Assembly (NCBI GenBank): GCA_051866775.1
Contig: JBJDXR010000012.1
Location: 1-59,796, forward strand
Direction of reading: 5' to 3'
DNA from: RUG626 sp051866775
GTDB taxonomy: Bacteria; Bacillota; Clostridia; Oscillospirales; Oscillospiraceae
DNA length: 59,796 bases
Both the position numbers and the translations under genes were made by a program. Below the pieces are notes generated by a model. The model was given only the letters and a program-made list of their open reading frames with translations. It had not been told where the DNA came from and ran no database searches. Shown piece after piece: positions 15,951 to 23,651 of this stretch (position 1 is its first letter; every line of letters starts with the position of its first letter).

Positions 15951-17156
15951 TTATATGTGTTCTTCAAGCCACTTATTAAGCCTGCCGCCGATAAGCGGTA
16001 CGCTTACGCCTTCGCTATAGCCGCTCTGGGCTCTGTGGGGAAGGTCTATCCATTTGCACTCCCTCTGCAAAAACGGTTTGAGGATCGGATCGGCAGCGAT
16101 GATTTTATACTGTGGATCATTCACAAATTCGCGGATGTCGTCCTCTCCTCTAAGACGCCTGTCGTTTACTCTGGCAAAGACCTTGTCCAAACGGAACAGC
16201 GTGGCCACATCGCCGGATTTTATAACTCCGCTTCTCTCCAGAGTCTCGCGGACGGCATTTCCTATAAACTGCTCGGAAATGATAAGCGCGTCCGCCGGGG
16301 ACTCCGGATCAGACGGCGTATCCATGCCGCCCTCCTCTACAGCCTTGACAGCCAGTTTTAAATTTTCCTCTCCAAAAGGAGCCATGGCTATAAACGGCGT
16401 TCCGAAGGCCCCATTTAAATATCTCGCCGTCTCAAGTCCGGCCCTTGTGGCGGCAATATTCATTTTGGCATTGCCCATATTCCTCATCTGAGCGGCGGTA
16501 AACTGTCCGCCCGGCTGGGCGATAACCGGATACCCAGCGTCGGAGAAAACCGCTTTGATATTCTCTAAATCTTCCTTGTCCCAGTCATGAGGCGTGGCGC
16601 CGAGGATATTGATTCCCGCCTTTTCGCCGGTGCAGTCTTTTGCGAGGAGCTTCGTCAGCACAAGGGTCGTCGTTGAGATCCCCACATCGTATGTATTCTG
16701 CCCGGATAGATTTACTACCGCCGCCGGGATATCATATTCCGCCGAGACCGTATCGGCAATTTCGTCAAGGTCCGTTCCTATCATACCGCCGCAAGGGCCT
16801 GAGCTGAACAGCACGAATGTGGGATTCAGCAGCCTGTTTGCCTCCTTAAAGGCACCCAGCACCTTTTCTCTTGTCCCGACGATCACATCTTCGTTGTCTA
16901 TGTTGGAAACGAGTACTCTCGACTCAATGCCCCTTGACCCCTGACCGCCTCTGCCACGGCCTCCTTCAGGCCTGCCATGACCATGGAACTCTCCGCCGCG
17001 GCCGCCGCCTTCAGGTTTCCCACGGCCGCCGTGGCCGCCTGTGCGGAAAGCGCCTCCGTCGTCTATAATGCCGCAGCCGTCAGAGCCTTTGATGACCTCC
17101 AAAAAACCGTGGTTATCTGACTGCGGGGGCGGGATAATATTCCATAAATTTCTCAT
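15951..17156 (-). CDS. Shortened nitrogenase component 1-type (NifD-like) oxidoreductase with Gly/His/Arg-rich insert
   Basis: 401 residues against about 480-520 for NifD/NifK. A Cys at about 28 (GSDGCGIIDD) sits where the first P-cluster Cys of NifD lies, and GPCGGMIGTDLDEIAD near 121 matches the CPxGLIGDDI motif. LVSNIDNEDVIVGTREKVLG matches the segment before the second helix. Between them, about residues 36-78, is a low-complexity Gly/His/Arg/Pro/Glu stretch with two imperfect 16-residue repeats (HGGRGKPE..., HGHGRPEGG...). The expected middle Cys is absent. The rest looks like the three Rossmann-like domains, but I see no clear equivalents of the FeMo-cofactor Cys and His ligands. The start ATG is 3 bases after the upstream gene. 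The reaction is unknown. Confidence 0.8.
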   Translation of the reverse strand: MRNLWNIIPPPQSDNHGFLEVIKGSDGCGIIDDGGAFRTGGHGGRGKPEGGGRGGEFHGHGRPEGGRGRGGQGSRGIESRVLVSNIDNEDVIVGTREKVLGAFKEANRLLNPTFVLFSSGPCGGMIGTDLDEIADTVSAEYDIPAAVVNLSGQNTYDVGISTTTLVLTKLLAKDCTGEKAGINILGATPHDWDKEDLENIKAVFSDAGYPVIAQPGGQFTAAQMRNMGNAKMNIAATRAGLETARYLNGAFGTPFIAMAPFGEENLKLAVKAVEEGGMDTPSDPESPADALIISEQFIGNAVRETLERSGVIKSGDVATLFRLDKVFARVNDRRLRGEDDIREFVNDPQYKIIAADPILKPFLQRECKWIDLPHRAQSGYSEGVSVPLIGGRLNKWLEEHI

Positions 17157-17159
17157 ATG

Positions 17160-17579
17160 TCAGTCCTCTCCCTCTGGTTCTATTAAGTGGCAGCCTCTTT
17201 GAAACTCTACCGGTATTTTCAACTCCTCGGTAAGCTCTTTTGTGAGCATATCAAAGTCTAAATTTACAAGCTCCAGCTGACAACCGCCGAAAAGGCGCAG
17301 TTTTTCCGGCTTATACATCTTTACCACTTCTCTTGCGGCTTCGTTTATTACCCTCAGATAATCTCCTGTTATCCATTCAATATCCTGAACGCATAAGTAG
17401 GATAGCTGCCCCTGCTGCTGGAGCATCACTCGCCTGTTTCCTGAGTGCCTGGCGCAGGAATGTGATCCGATAAACAGCAAATGGGTGCCCGGCTCGGGGG
17501 TTAATCCGCCTCTGCTGTGGCCTCTGCGGCCAACCTTGGAATGGTTATTTTCGTTTTCAATATACCGATCCTCTTTCAC
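17160..17579 (-). CDS. Mini component 1-like protein (N-terminal NifD/NifK-type domain only)
   Basis: 139 residues, GTG start with GGGAGGATCAA upstream. After a 30-residue polar, glycine/arginine-rich lead, the order of motifs follows the first part of NifD: LLFIGSHSCARHSGNRR (like HGPVGC...RR), QLSYLCVQDIEWITGDYLRV (like TSDLQEKDIVFGGDKKL), LRLFGGCQLELVNLDFD (like SECPIGLIGDDI), then KIPVEFQRGCHL. Cysteines near 42, 63, 100 and 129 could hold an Fe-S cluster. Domains II and III of a normal subunit are missing. It is first in the operon and coupled to the 401-residue protein, so a complex sharing a bridging cluster is plausible. Assignment rests on motif order, not on a search. Confidence 0.65.
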   Translation of the reverse strand: MKEDRYIENENNHSKVGRRGHSRGGLTPEPGTHLLFIGSHSCARHSGNRRVMLQQQGQLSYLCVQDIEWITGDYLRVINEAAREVVKMYKPEKLRLFGGCQLELVNLDFDMLTKELTEELKIPVEFQRGCHLIEPEGED

Positions 17580-17595
17580 TTGATCCTCCCACTTC

Positions 17596-17660
17596 CATTT
17601 TTGTTGACTTTATCTTTTGCCTGTCAATATTATGGTACAATAACATTTTCAAGTTGTCAA
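17596..17660 (-). promoter_or_regulatory. Candidate promoter of the nitrogenase-like operon
   Basis: On the minus strand TTGACA (17655-17660), a 17-base spacer and TACCAT (17632-17637). A second TTGACA lies at 17622-17627, with a GGTAC near each copy, so two tandem direct repeats surround the -10. They could bind the divergently encoded TetR protein. The remaining divergent gap to 17916 is AT-rich. Confidence 0.45.
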
Positions 17661-17824
17661 GGTACCTAATAAAAAATAATTTTATTTTGTTCGCCAGTCC
17701 GCTCGCGCTGCCCTAGGCCGAAGCGTGGCGGGAATTTAGACGGTGTGGGGAAGACCGCAGTGTAAAATACCAAAAAGTTTTATGTTTTTTGTGCTTTATG
17801 ACAACATTTAGTGTACATTATGTA

Positions 17825-17854
17825 TTGGACTTTGCAGGGAATTTGTGCTATACT
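17825..17854 (+). promoter_or_regulatory. Promoter of the second TetR gene
   Basis: TTGGAC (17825-17830), an 18-base spacer and TATACT (17849-17854), about 60 bases before the GTG start. Confidence 0.5.
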
Positions 17855-17916
17855 TGGCAAAAGGTTATCAGTGATAATTTTTCAAAACGTGAACTTATAT
17901 ACAGGGAGGAGACGCC

Positions 17917-18489
17917 GTGGCAAGCCGCGTGAAAAATCTCCGGGAGGAGCTTATACTTGCGGGGATAAGGGAGATAAACGCAAACGGCATACAGAACTTT
18001 TCGGTGAGACGCGTGGCAATGGCTTGCGGGGTGTCCTGTGCCACACCCTACAAGCACTTTAAGGACCGCCAGAGCTTTATCGCGGAGATAATCGGATATA
18101 TAAACGGTATCTGGGCGCAGCGCCAGAAGGAGGTCATAAGCCGCGCTGGAGACAGCACCAGAGAGAAGCTCCTTGAGATAAGCAAGGAATATATCAGATT
18201 TCTGGTTGAAAATCCGTATTTTCGTTCTATACTTATGCTTAAGGACGAAAGCTTTGACGGGCGGTATGCCGGTGTGAAGGGGAGGATAAGCCCCGTATCC
18301 CAGCAGCTGATAAACCAGTACTGCGAGGAGGAGCACATACCTGAAAAGACAGCGCGCCTTAAGACCTTTATTGTGCGCTCGCTTATATATGGCGCGGCTC
18401 TCATGTTCGATAATGAAGAAATAGAGTATAATGAGGAGAATATGTCCCTGGTGGCCTACGCCATAGACAGGGAATTTGAGCTTGACTGA
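17917..18489 (+). CDS. TetR/AcrR family transcriptional regulator
   Basis: 190 residues, GTG start preceded by AGGGAGGA. The DNA-binding domain is FSVRRVAMACGVSCATPYKH near 35-54, followed by FKDRQSFIAEIIGYI. The C-terminal part is helical, ending in FIVRSLIYGAALMFDNEEIE, with no ligand signature I can name. It is divergent from the nitrogenase-like operon across a 337-base gap, the usual arrangement for a TetR repressor and its target, so it is the best candidate regulator of that operon. It could instead regulate only itself or the DegV gene 61 bases downstream. Confidence 0.88.
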   Translation: MASRVKNLREELILAGIREINANGIQNFSVRRVAMACGVSCATPYKHFKDRQSFIAEIIGYINGIWAQRQKEVISRAGDSTREKLLEISKEYIRFLVENPYFRSILMLKDESFDGRYAGVKGRISPVSQQLINQYCEEEHIPEKTARLKTFIVRSLIYGAALMFDNEEIEYNEENMSLVAYAIDREFELD

Positions 18490-18550
18490 CCAGAGCAGAT
18501 CATAATACAACGCCGCCTTTATATTGGACGGCGAGATATGGAGGGCTAAA

Positions 18551-19423
18551 ATGAGCGAATATATACTTTTTACCGACTCATCCTGCGATTTGCCTGCGAG
18601 CCTTGCAGAGGAGCTGGAGCTTAAGATCCTGCCGCTTGTAGTTAATGTGAACGGAACTGAGTTTCACAACTATCTTGACGAGCGGGAGCTTAAATTCTCC
18701 GACTTTTACAGCACCCTCAGAGGCGGAGCTATGGCAACCACCTCGGCGCCCAGCGTGGGAGCTTTCCAGAACGAGATGCGCGATACCCTGAAAGCCGGAA
18801 AGGATATCCTCTGCATAAGCTTTTCCTCGGCGCTTTCCAGTACCTGTCAGAACGCCTCCATTGCCGCGCAGCAGCTTATGGAGGAATTTCCTGAGAGAAA
18901 GGTATTTGTTATTGACTCAAAGTGTGCATCCCTCGGACAGGGGCTTCTTGTTTATCTGGCTGCCCGGAAGAAAAAAGAGGGGCTTTCTATTGATGAGCTG
19001 CGTGACTATGTGGAGCGGACCGCTCCCGCGATTTGTCACTGGTTTACAGTGGATGATCTGTTCTTCCTGAAGCGCGGGGGCAGAATTTCTGCCACAACCG
19101 CTGCCGTGGGAGCTGTGCTGCATATAAAGCCGGTCCTTCATGTGGATGATGAGGGCAGGCTTATCAATATGTCCAAGACACGCGGACGTAAGGCATCCAT
19201 CAAGGCCATGTATGATAAGGTGGCCGGAACATCTGAGGATATATCAAAGCAGACCGTATTCATATCCCACGGCGACTGTCTGGAGGATGCGGAATACCTT
19301 GCCTCAATGATAAGGGATAACCTGAATCCGGTGGACATTATTATAAACCATGTGGGGCCGGTCATCGGCGCTCACTCTGGCCCCGGCACGCTGGCGGTGT
19401 TCTTCACCGGACCCGTGCGGTAA
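18551..19423 (+). CDS. DegV family protein (FakB-like fatty acid-binding protein)
   Basis: 290 residues. DegV/FakB proteins bind a fatty acid and present it to the kinase FakA, giving acyl-phosphate for phospholipid synthesis. Visible family features: ILFTDSSCDLPASLAEE at the start, the TTSAPSVGAF loop, ISFSSALSSTCQNA (fatty acid carboxylate contact), FTVDDLFFLKRGGRISA and the C-terminal GAHSGPGTLAVFF. The ATG at 18551 follows GGAGGG; upstream in-frame codons lack a site. It lies immediately before the fatty acid synthesis operon, and a FakA-like kinase is encoded at its far end, which supports the FakB role. Lipid specificity is unknown. Confidence 0.9.
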   Translation: MSEYILFTDSSCDLPASLAEELELKILPLVVNVNGTEFHNYLDERELKFSDFYSTLRGGAMATTSAPSVGAFQNEMRDTLKAGKDILCISFSSALSSTCQNASIAAQQLMEEFPERKVFVIDSKCASLGQGLLVYLAARKKKEGLSIDELRDYVERTAPAICHWFTVDDLFFLKRGGRISATTAAVGAVLHIKPVLHVDDEGRLINMSKTRGRKASIKAMYDKVAGTSEDISKQTVFISHGDCLEDAEYLASMIRDNLNPVDIIINHVGPVIGAHSGPGTLAVFFTGPVR

Positions 19424-19500
19424 TTACGTATGTAAGGCGGTTTCCGCCATTACAAATATAAAAATAAAAATTCTTTTTAACATTTTTGGAGGTAATTATT

Positions 19501-19725
19501 ATGGTATTCGAAGCTATTGCTGAGCTTATTGCTGAGCACAACGATTGTGACGTCTCTGAGATCACTATGGAGAGCTCCTTTAAGGATCTTGAGATAGATT
19601 CCCTCGACACCGTTGAGATGGTTATGAACCTTGAGGATAAGCTGGGCAAGGAGATCGAGCTTGACCAGAAGGTCGAGACCGTGGGAGACCTTGTCAAGTT
19701 CATCGAAGAGAAGTACGATCTGTAA
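19501..19725 (+). CDS. acpP: Acyl carrier protein
   Basis: 74-residue acidic carrier that holds growing acyl chains on a 4'-phosphopantetheine arm. The attachment Ser is in EIDSLDTVEMVMNLEDKL (about residue 36). Four-helix length and composition are normal. TTGGAGGTAATTATT before the ATG at 19501 is a strong ribosome binding site, fitting high expression. It is the first gene of the fatty acid operon. A hairpin, GTAAGGCGG/CCGCCATTAC (about 19431-19452), lies between it and the DegV gene. Confidence 0.96.
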   Translation: MVFEAIAELIAEHNDCDVSEITMESSFKDLEIDSLDTVEMVMNLEDKLGKEIELDQKVETVGDLVKFIEEKYDL

Positions 19726-19735
19726 GGCGAAAAAT

Positions 19736-20680
19736 ATGATTAAGACACCTTTGTGCGATCTTGTCGGCATCGAGTACCCTGTTTTCCAGGGCGGAATGGC
19801 GTGGATCGCAGACGCAAGACTTGCCGCGGCGGTTTCCAACGGCGGCGGGCTTGGAATAATTGCGGCTGGAAACGCCCCCGGAAGCTACGTCCGGGAGCAG
19901 GTACAGGCCGCCAAAAAGCTTACGGATAAGCCCTTCGGAGTGAACATCATGCTCCTGAGCCCCTTTGCTGACGAGGTAGCTGAAGTCGTGGCGGAGGAGA
20001 AGGTCAGCGTGGTCACTACCGGAGCTGGAAACCCCGGAAAATACATGGAGCAGTGGATAGCCGCCGGGATAAAGGTCATACCCGTCGTGCCGTCTGTTGC
20101 TATGACCAAGCTGGTGACACGCCTTGGTGCTTCGGCTGTTATAGCCGAGGGCGGAGAGAGCGGAGGCCACGTGGGCGACCTTACGACGATGGCCCTTGTC
20201 CCGCAGGTCTGTGACAACACCGACCTGCCGGTAATAGCGGCGGGCGGCATCGCGGACGGCAGGGGAGTGGCGGCGGCATTCATGCTGGGAGCCTGCGGCG
20301 TACAGCTTGGTACGCGCTTCCTTGTTGCTGATGAATGCTGTGTCCACCAGAATTATAAAGATAAGGTATTAAAGGCCAACGATATTGCCACCATGGTCAC
20401 CGGCAAGCGCACTGGCCACCCTGTCCGCAGCTTCAAGACCCCGTTTTCCCGGGAGTATTTTAAGCTTGAGTACAGCAGCGCCACTGATGAGGAGCTGGAC
20501 AAATTTGGTACCGGAGCGCTCAGAAAGGCCGTTCAGGATGGCGACCTTAAGGACGGATGCTTCCTTGCCGGGCAGATAGCGGGAATGGTGAACAAGGCCC
20601 AGCCCGCCGCTGAGATTGTCCGTGAGATAATTGAGGGCGCCGAGCCTATTCTGAAAGGTGCTTGTAAATGGGTAAGATAG
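19736..20680 (+). CDS. fabK: Enoyl-ACP reductase II
   Basis: FMN-dependent enoyl-ACP reductase, which carries out the last reduction of each elongation cycle; enzymes of this type are insensitive to triclosan. 314 residues, a TIM barrel of the nitronate monooxygenase/FabK superfamily. Motifs: YPVFQGGMAWIADARLAAAV at the start, FGVNIMLLSPF, AEGGESGGHVGD (phosphate and FMN contacts), PVIAAGGIADGRGVAAAFML, GVQLGTRFLVADEC. The start at 19736 is the first ATG after acpP. No FabI, FabL or FabV is present in the window. It overlaps fabD by 13 bases. Confidence 0.95.
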   Translation: MIKTPLCDLVGIEYPVFQGGMAWIADARLAAAVSNGGGLGIIAAGNAPGSYVREQVQAAKKLTDKPFGVNIMLLSPFADEVAEVVAEEKVSVVTTGAGNPGKYMEQWIAAGIKVIPVVPSVAMTKLVTRLGASAVIAEGGESGGHVGDLTTMALVPQVCDNTDLPVIAAGGIADGRGVAAAFMLGACGVQLGTRFLVADECCVHQNYKDKVLKANDIATMVTGKRTGHPVRSFKTPFSREYFKLEYSSATDEELDKFGTGALRKAVQDGDLKDGCFLAGQIAGMVNKAQPAAEIVREIIEGAEPILKGACKWVR

Positions 20681-21585
20681 CGTTTGTTTTTTCCGGTCAG
20701 GGCGCACAGTACAGCGGTATGGGCAGGGAGCTTTATGACAGCTTCCCGGAGGCCAGAGCCGTCTATGACATGGCGGATTCACTCCGTCCCGGCACCTCCC
20801 GGCAGTGCTTTTTCAGCTCCGAGGAGGAGCTTATGCAGACAGCGAACACACAGCCGTGTATGTTCGCTATGGAGCTTGCCGCTGCAAATGTGCTTACCGC
20901 CAAGGGTGTAAGACCTGACTGTGCCGCCGGTTTCTCCCTTGGGGAGATAACGGCGCTTGCCTACACCGGAGCCGTCACACCTGAGGACGGCTTTAGGCTT
21001 GTGTGCAGGCGCGGCGAGCTTATGCAGGCGGCCTCTGAGAAGGTGGACAGCGCCATGGCCGCAGTTGTGAAGCTCAGTGACGAGGTGGTCGAGGAACTTT
21101 GCTCGCGTTTTCAGCATGTCTATCCGGTAAACTATAACTGCCCGGGGCAGATAACCGTCTCGGGTCTTAAAGATGAGATCGCCGAATTTTCAAAGGCCGT
21201 CAAGGAGGCCGGGGGGCGCGCCCTGCCGCTTAAGGTAAAGGGGGCCTTCCACTCGGAGTTTATGTCGGAGGCCTCGGAAAAGTTTGGCGAGGAGCTGGAA
21301 AAAGTTGAGATATCCCAGCCGGGAATTACCCTCTACTCCGACTGCACCGGCCTTCCCTATGAGGGCGGCTATAAGGAGCTTCTTTCAAAGCAGATAAAAA
21401 GCCCTGTAAGATGGCAGAAGATCGTCGAGCACATGATATCACAGGGAGTGGACACCTTTGTTGAGCTTGGACCCGGCAGGACCCTCTGCGGGCTTATTGC
21501 CAAGACCAGCAAGGAGGTCAGGACCCTCCATGTTGAGGATGCGGCCTCCTTGGAGGAGACGCTTCGGGAGGTTTGCGTATGCTGA
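20668..21585 (+). CDS. fabD: Malonyl-CoA:ACP transacylase
   Basis: Transfers malonyl from CoA to ACP. 305 residues. KIAFVFSGQGAQYSGMGREL at the start and the nucleophile elbow GFSLGEITALAYTG with the catalytic Ser near residue 92. The catalytic His is in KVKGAFHSEFM (about 200), and the Arg that binds the malonyl carboxylate is in RRGELMQ (about 115). ELGPGRTLCGLIAK closes the fold. It overlaps both neighbours (13 bases with fabK, 7 with fabG). Confidence 0.96.
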   Translation: MGKIAFVFSGQGAQYSGMGRELYDSFPEARAVYDMADSLRPGTSRQCFFSSEEELMQTANTQPCMFAMELAAANVLTAKGVRPDCAAGFSLGEITALAYTGAVTPEDGFRLVCRRGELMQAASEKVDSAMAAVVKLSDEVVEELCSRFQHVYPVNYNCPGQITVSGLKDEIAEFSKAVKEAGGRALPLKVKGAFHSEFMSEASEKFGEELEKVEISQPGITLYSDCTGLPYEGGYKELLSKQIKSPVRWQKIVEHMISQGVDTFVELGPGRTLCGLIAKTSKEVRTLHVEDAASLEETLREVCVC

Positions 21586-22313
21586 ACGGAAAGACAGCCA
21601 TAGTCACAGGCGGCTCCCGTGGTATTGGCCGCGCCATTGCAGTGAAGCTGGCGTCCTTGGGGGCGGATATTGCAGTTATTTATGCAGGAAACGACGCCGC
21701 GGCTGAGGAGGCAAAGACGGAATGTGAGGAAAAAGGCGTCAGGTGCGAAACATTTAAATGTGACGTAGCTGACTTCGCCGCTGTTAAAGAGACCGTTGCA
21801 GCGGTAAAGGCCGCCTTTGGAACGGTGAACATTCTTGTTAACAGCGCGGGGATAACACGTGACGGCCTTTTGGCCATGATGAAGGAGTCGGACTTTGACG
21901 ACGTTATCGCGGCAAATCTCAAGGGCACCTTTAATATGATAAAGCACTGCGCGCCCATATTCATACGCAACAAGGGCGGCAGGATAATTAACATAAGCTC
22001 AGTCTCCGGTATAATGGGCAACGGAGGGCAGGCAAACTATTCCGCCTCCAAGGCCGGCGTTATCGGGCTTACCAAATCTGCCGCAAGGGAGCTTGCGGCG
22101 CGGGGCATAACCTGCAACGCCATAGCGCCCGGCTTTATAAAGACTGATATGACGGCGGGCTTTGACGATTCAAATCCGCTGGTAAAGTCGATACCTCTGG
22201 GACGAATGGGTTCTCCTGAGGAGGTAGCGGAGCTTGCGGCGTTCCTTGCCGGGGACGGCGCCGCATATATAACCGGAGAGGTCATACGCGTGGACGGCGG
22301 AATGGCCATATAA
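21579..22313 (+). CDS. fabG: 3-oxoacyl-ACP reductase
   Basis: NADPH-dependent SDR enzyme, 244 residues. The nucleotide motif TGGSRGIGRAIAVKLA is near 12-27, NSAGITRDGLL near 88, catalytic Ser in ISSVSGIMGNGG (about 140) and the YSASKAG motif (about 152-158). The C-terminal AYITGEVIRVDGGMAI is typical of FabG. The ATG at 21579 follows CGGGAGGT, which fixes the start. It is the last gene before an internal terminator hairpin in the operon. Confidence 0.96.
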   Translation: MLNGKTAIVTGGSRGIGRAIAVKLASLGADIAVIYAGNDAAAEEAKTECEEKGVRCETFKCDVADFAAVKETVAAVKAAFGTVNILVNSAGITRDGLLAMMKESDFDDVIAANLKGTFNMIKHCAPIFIRNKGGRIINISSVSGIMGNGGQANYSASKAGVIGLTKSAARELAARGITCNAIAPGFIKTDMTAGFDDSNPLVKSIPLGRMGSPEEVAELAAFLAGDGAAYITGEVIRVDGGMAI

Positions 22314-22342
22314 GAGCTGACACCGTAAAAAGCGGCGTTTAT

Positions 22343-22376
22343 AAAAACCTCCGCTGTCGCTCGGGAGGTTTTTGGT
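22343..22376 (+). terminator. Internal terminator between fabG and fabF
   Basis: 10-bp perfect stem AAAAACCTCC (22343-22352) / GGAGGTTTTT (22364-22373) with an 11-base loop; the 3' arm forms the T-run. It splits the fatty acid operon. I see no good promoter in the 43 bases between it and fabF, so partial read-through is likely. Confidence 0.75.
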
Positions 22377-22419
22377 TTTCTTTTGCTTTTGACAGATGAG
22401 CGGCAGAATGGAGATTTTT

Positions 22420-23649
22420 ATGAGACGAGTTGTTGTTACCGGCATGGGTGTTATAAGCCCTGTCGGAAACACAGTTGATGCGTTTTGGACGAATCTTATA
22501 AGCGGCGTCTGCGGCATAGGGCCTATAACACTTTTTGACGCCTCCGAATATAAGAGCAAGCTGGCGGCTGAGGTCAAGGACTTCGATCCCAGACAGTATA
22601 TGGAGAAGGCCGAGACCTTAAGGACGGACCGCTATGCGCAGTTTGCCATAGCTGCGGCCTGTCAGGCTGTTGAGGAGAGCGGTATAATCGGTACTGTTGA
22701 GCCTGAGCGTATAGGTGTGTATTTTGGTACAGGCATCGGCGGTATACAGACCCTTATAAATGAGCACAACAAGCTTATAAACAAAGGACCGCGCAGGGTA
22801 TCGCCCTATTTTATCCCCATGATGATAGCAAACATGGCGGCAGGCTCAATAGCAATACGCTATAACTGCAAGGGTGCGGCACTGCCGGCTGTGACAGCCT
22901 GTGCATCCGGATCCAACGCCATAGGCGAGGCTGTCAGAACGATACGCCATGGCTATGCCGACGCTATGATAACCGGCGGATCGGAGGCGTCGGTCACCGA
23001 TCTGGGTGTCGCCGGCTTTATAAATATGCAGGCGCTTTCCACCTCTGAGGATCCAAACGCCGCCAGTCTGCCTTTCGACGCAAGAAGGGGCGGCTTCGTT
23101 ATCGGCGAGGGAGGTGCGGCTCTCATACTTGAGGAGTACGAGCATGCAATGTCCCGCGGAGCCAGAATATACGGGGAGATAACCGGCTACGGCTCCACGT
23201 GCGACGCCTACCACGTCACCGCGCCCCATCCGGAGGCTGAGGGCGGCACCCGCGCGATGCAGGATGCTCTGAGTGAGTCCGGATATACAGGGACGGAGAA
23301 GGTATATTTAAACGCCCACGGCACAGGAACGCCCATGAACGACGCGGTGGAGACGCTGGCCGTTAAAAAGGCGTTCGGAGAGGAGAAGGCCAGGGACATT
23401 ATAATAAGCTCCACAAAATCCATGACCGGACATATGCTGGGTGCGGCAGGTGCGGTGGAGGCTATAGTGTGCCTTAAGGTGCTGGAGAAGAATGTGATCC
23501 CGCCGACGATAAACCTGCTGGAGCCTGATCCCAAGTGCGACCTTTACTATGTGCCGAACAATGCCGCCCAAGCGGAGGTTGACCTTTGCTTGTCAAATTC
23601 TCTGGGCTTCGGCGGCCATAATGCATGTTTGGCTTTCAAGAGGGTGTAA
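22420..23649 (+). CDS. fabF: 3-oxoacyl-ACP synthase II
   Basis: Condensing enzyme that elongates acyl-ACP with malonyl-ACP. 409 residues. The Cys-His-His triad is visible: Cys in PAVTACASGSNAIGEA (about 165), His in NAHGTGTPMND (about 305) and His in KSMTGHMLGAAGAVEA (about 342). RRVVVTGMGVISPVGN opens and NSLGFGGHNACLAF closes the protein. The ATG at 22420 has GGAG 7 bases upstream; an earlier in-frame ATG at 22396 has none. No fabH lies in the window, so the priming enzyme must be elsewhere. Confidence 0.97.
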   Translation: MRRVVVTGMGVISPVGNTVDAFWTNLISGVCGIGPITLFDASEYKSKLAAEVKDFDPRQYMEKAETLRTDRYAQFAIAAACQAVEESGIIGTVEPERIGVYFGTGIGGIQTLINEHNKLINKGPRRVSPYFIPMMIANMAAGSIAIRYNCKGAALPAVTACASGSNAIGEAVRTIRHGYADAMITGGSEASVTDLGVAGFINMQALSTSEDPNAASLPFDARRGGFVIGEGGAALILEEYEHAMSRGARIYGEITGYGSTCDAYHVTAPHPEAEGGTRAMQDALSESGYTGTEKVYLNAHGTGTPMNDAVETLAVKKAFGEEKARDIIISSTKSMTGHMLGAAGAVEAIVCLKVLEKNVIPPTINLLEPDPKCDLYYVPNNAAQAEVDLCLSNSLGFGGHNACLAFKRV

Positions 23650-23651
23650 TC

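Noticed and set aside
16921..17060. CRISPR-like or tandem DNA repeat
   Set aside because: The repetitive DNA codes in frame for the Gly/His/Arg-rich stretch of the NifD-like protein; no spacers or regular unit length.
15118..17579. True nitrogen fixation (nif) cluster
   Set aside because: No NifK, NifE, NifN or NifB; the component 1 proteins are shortened and the FeMo-cofactor ligands are not seen.
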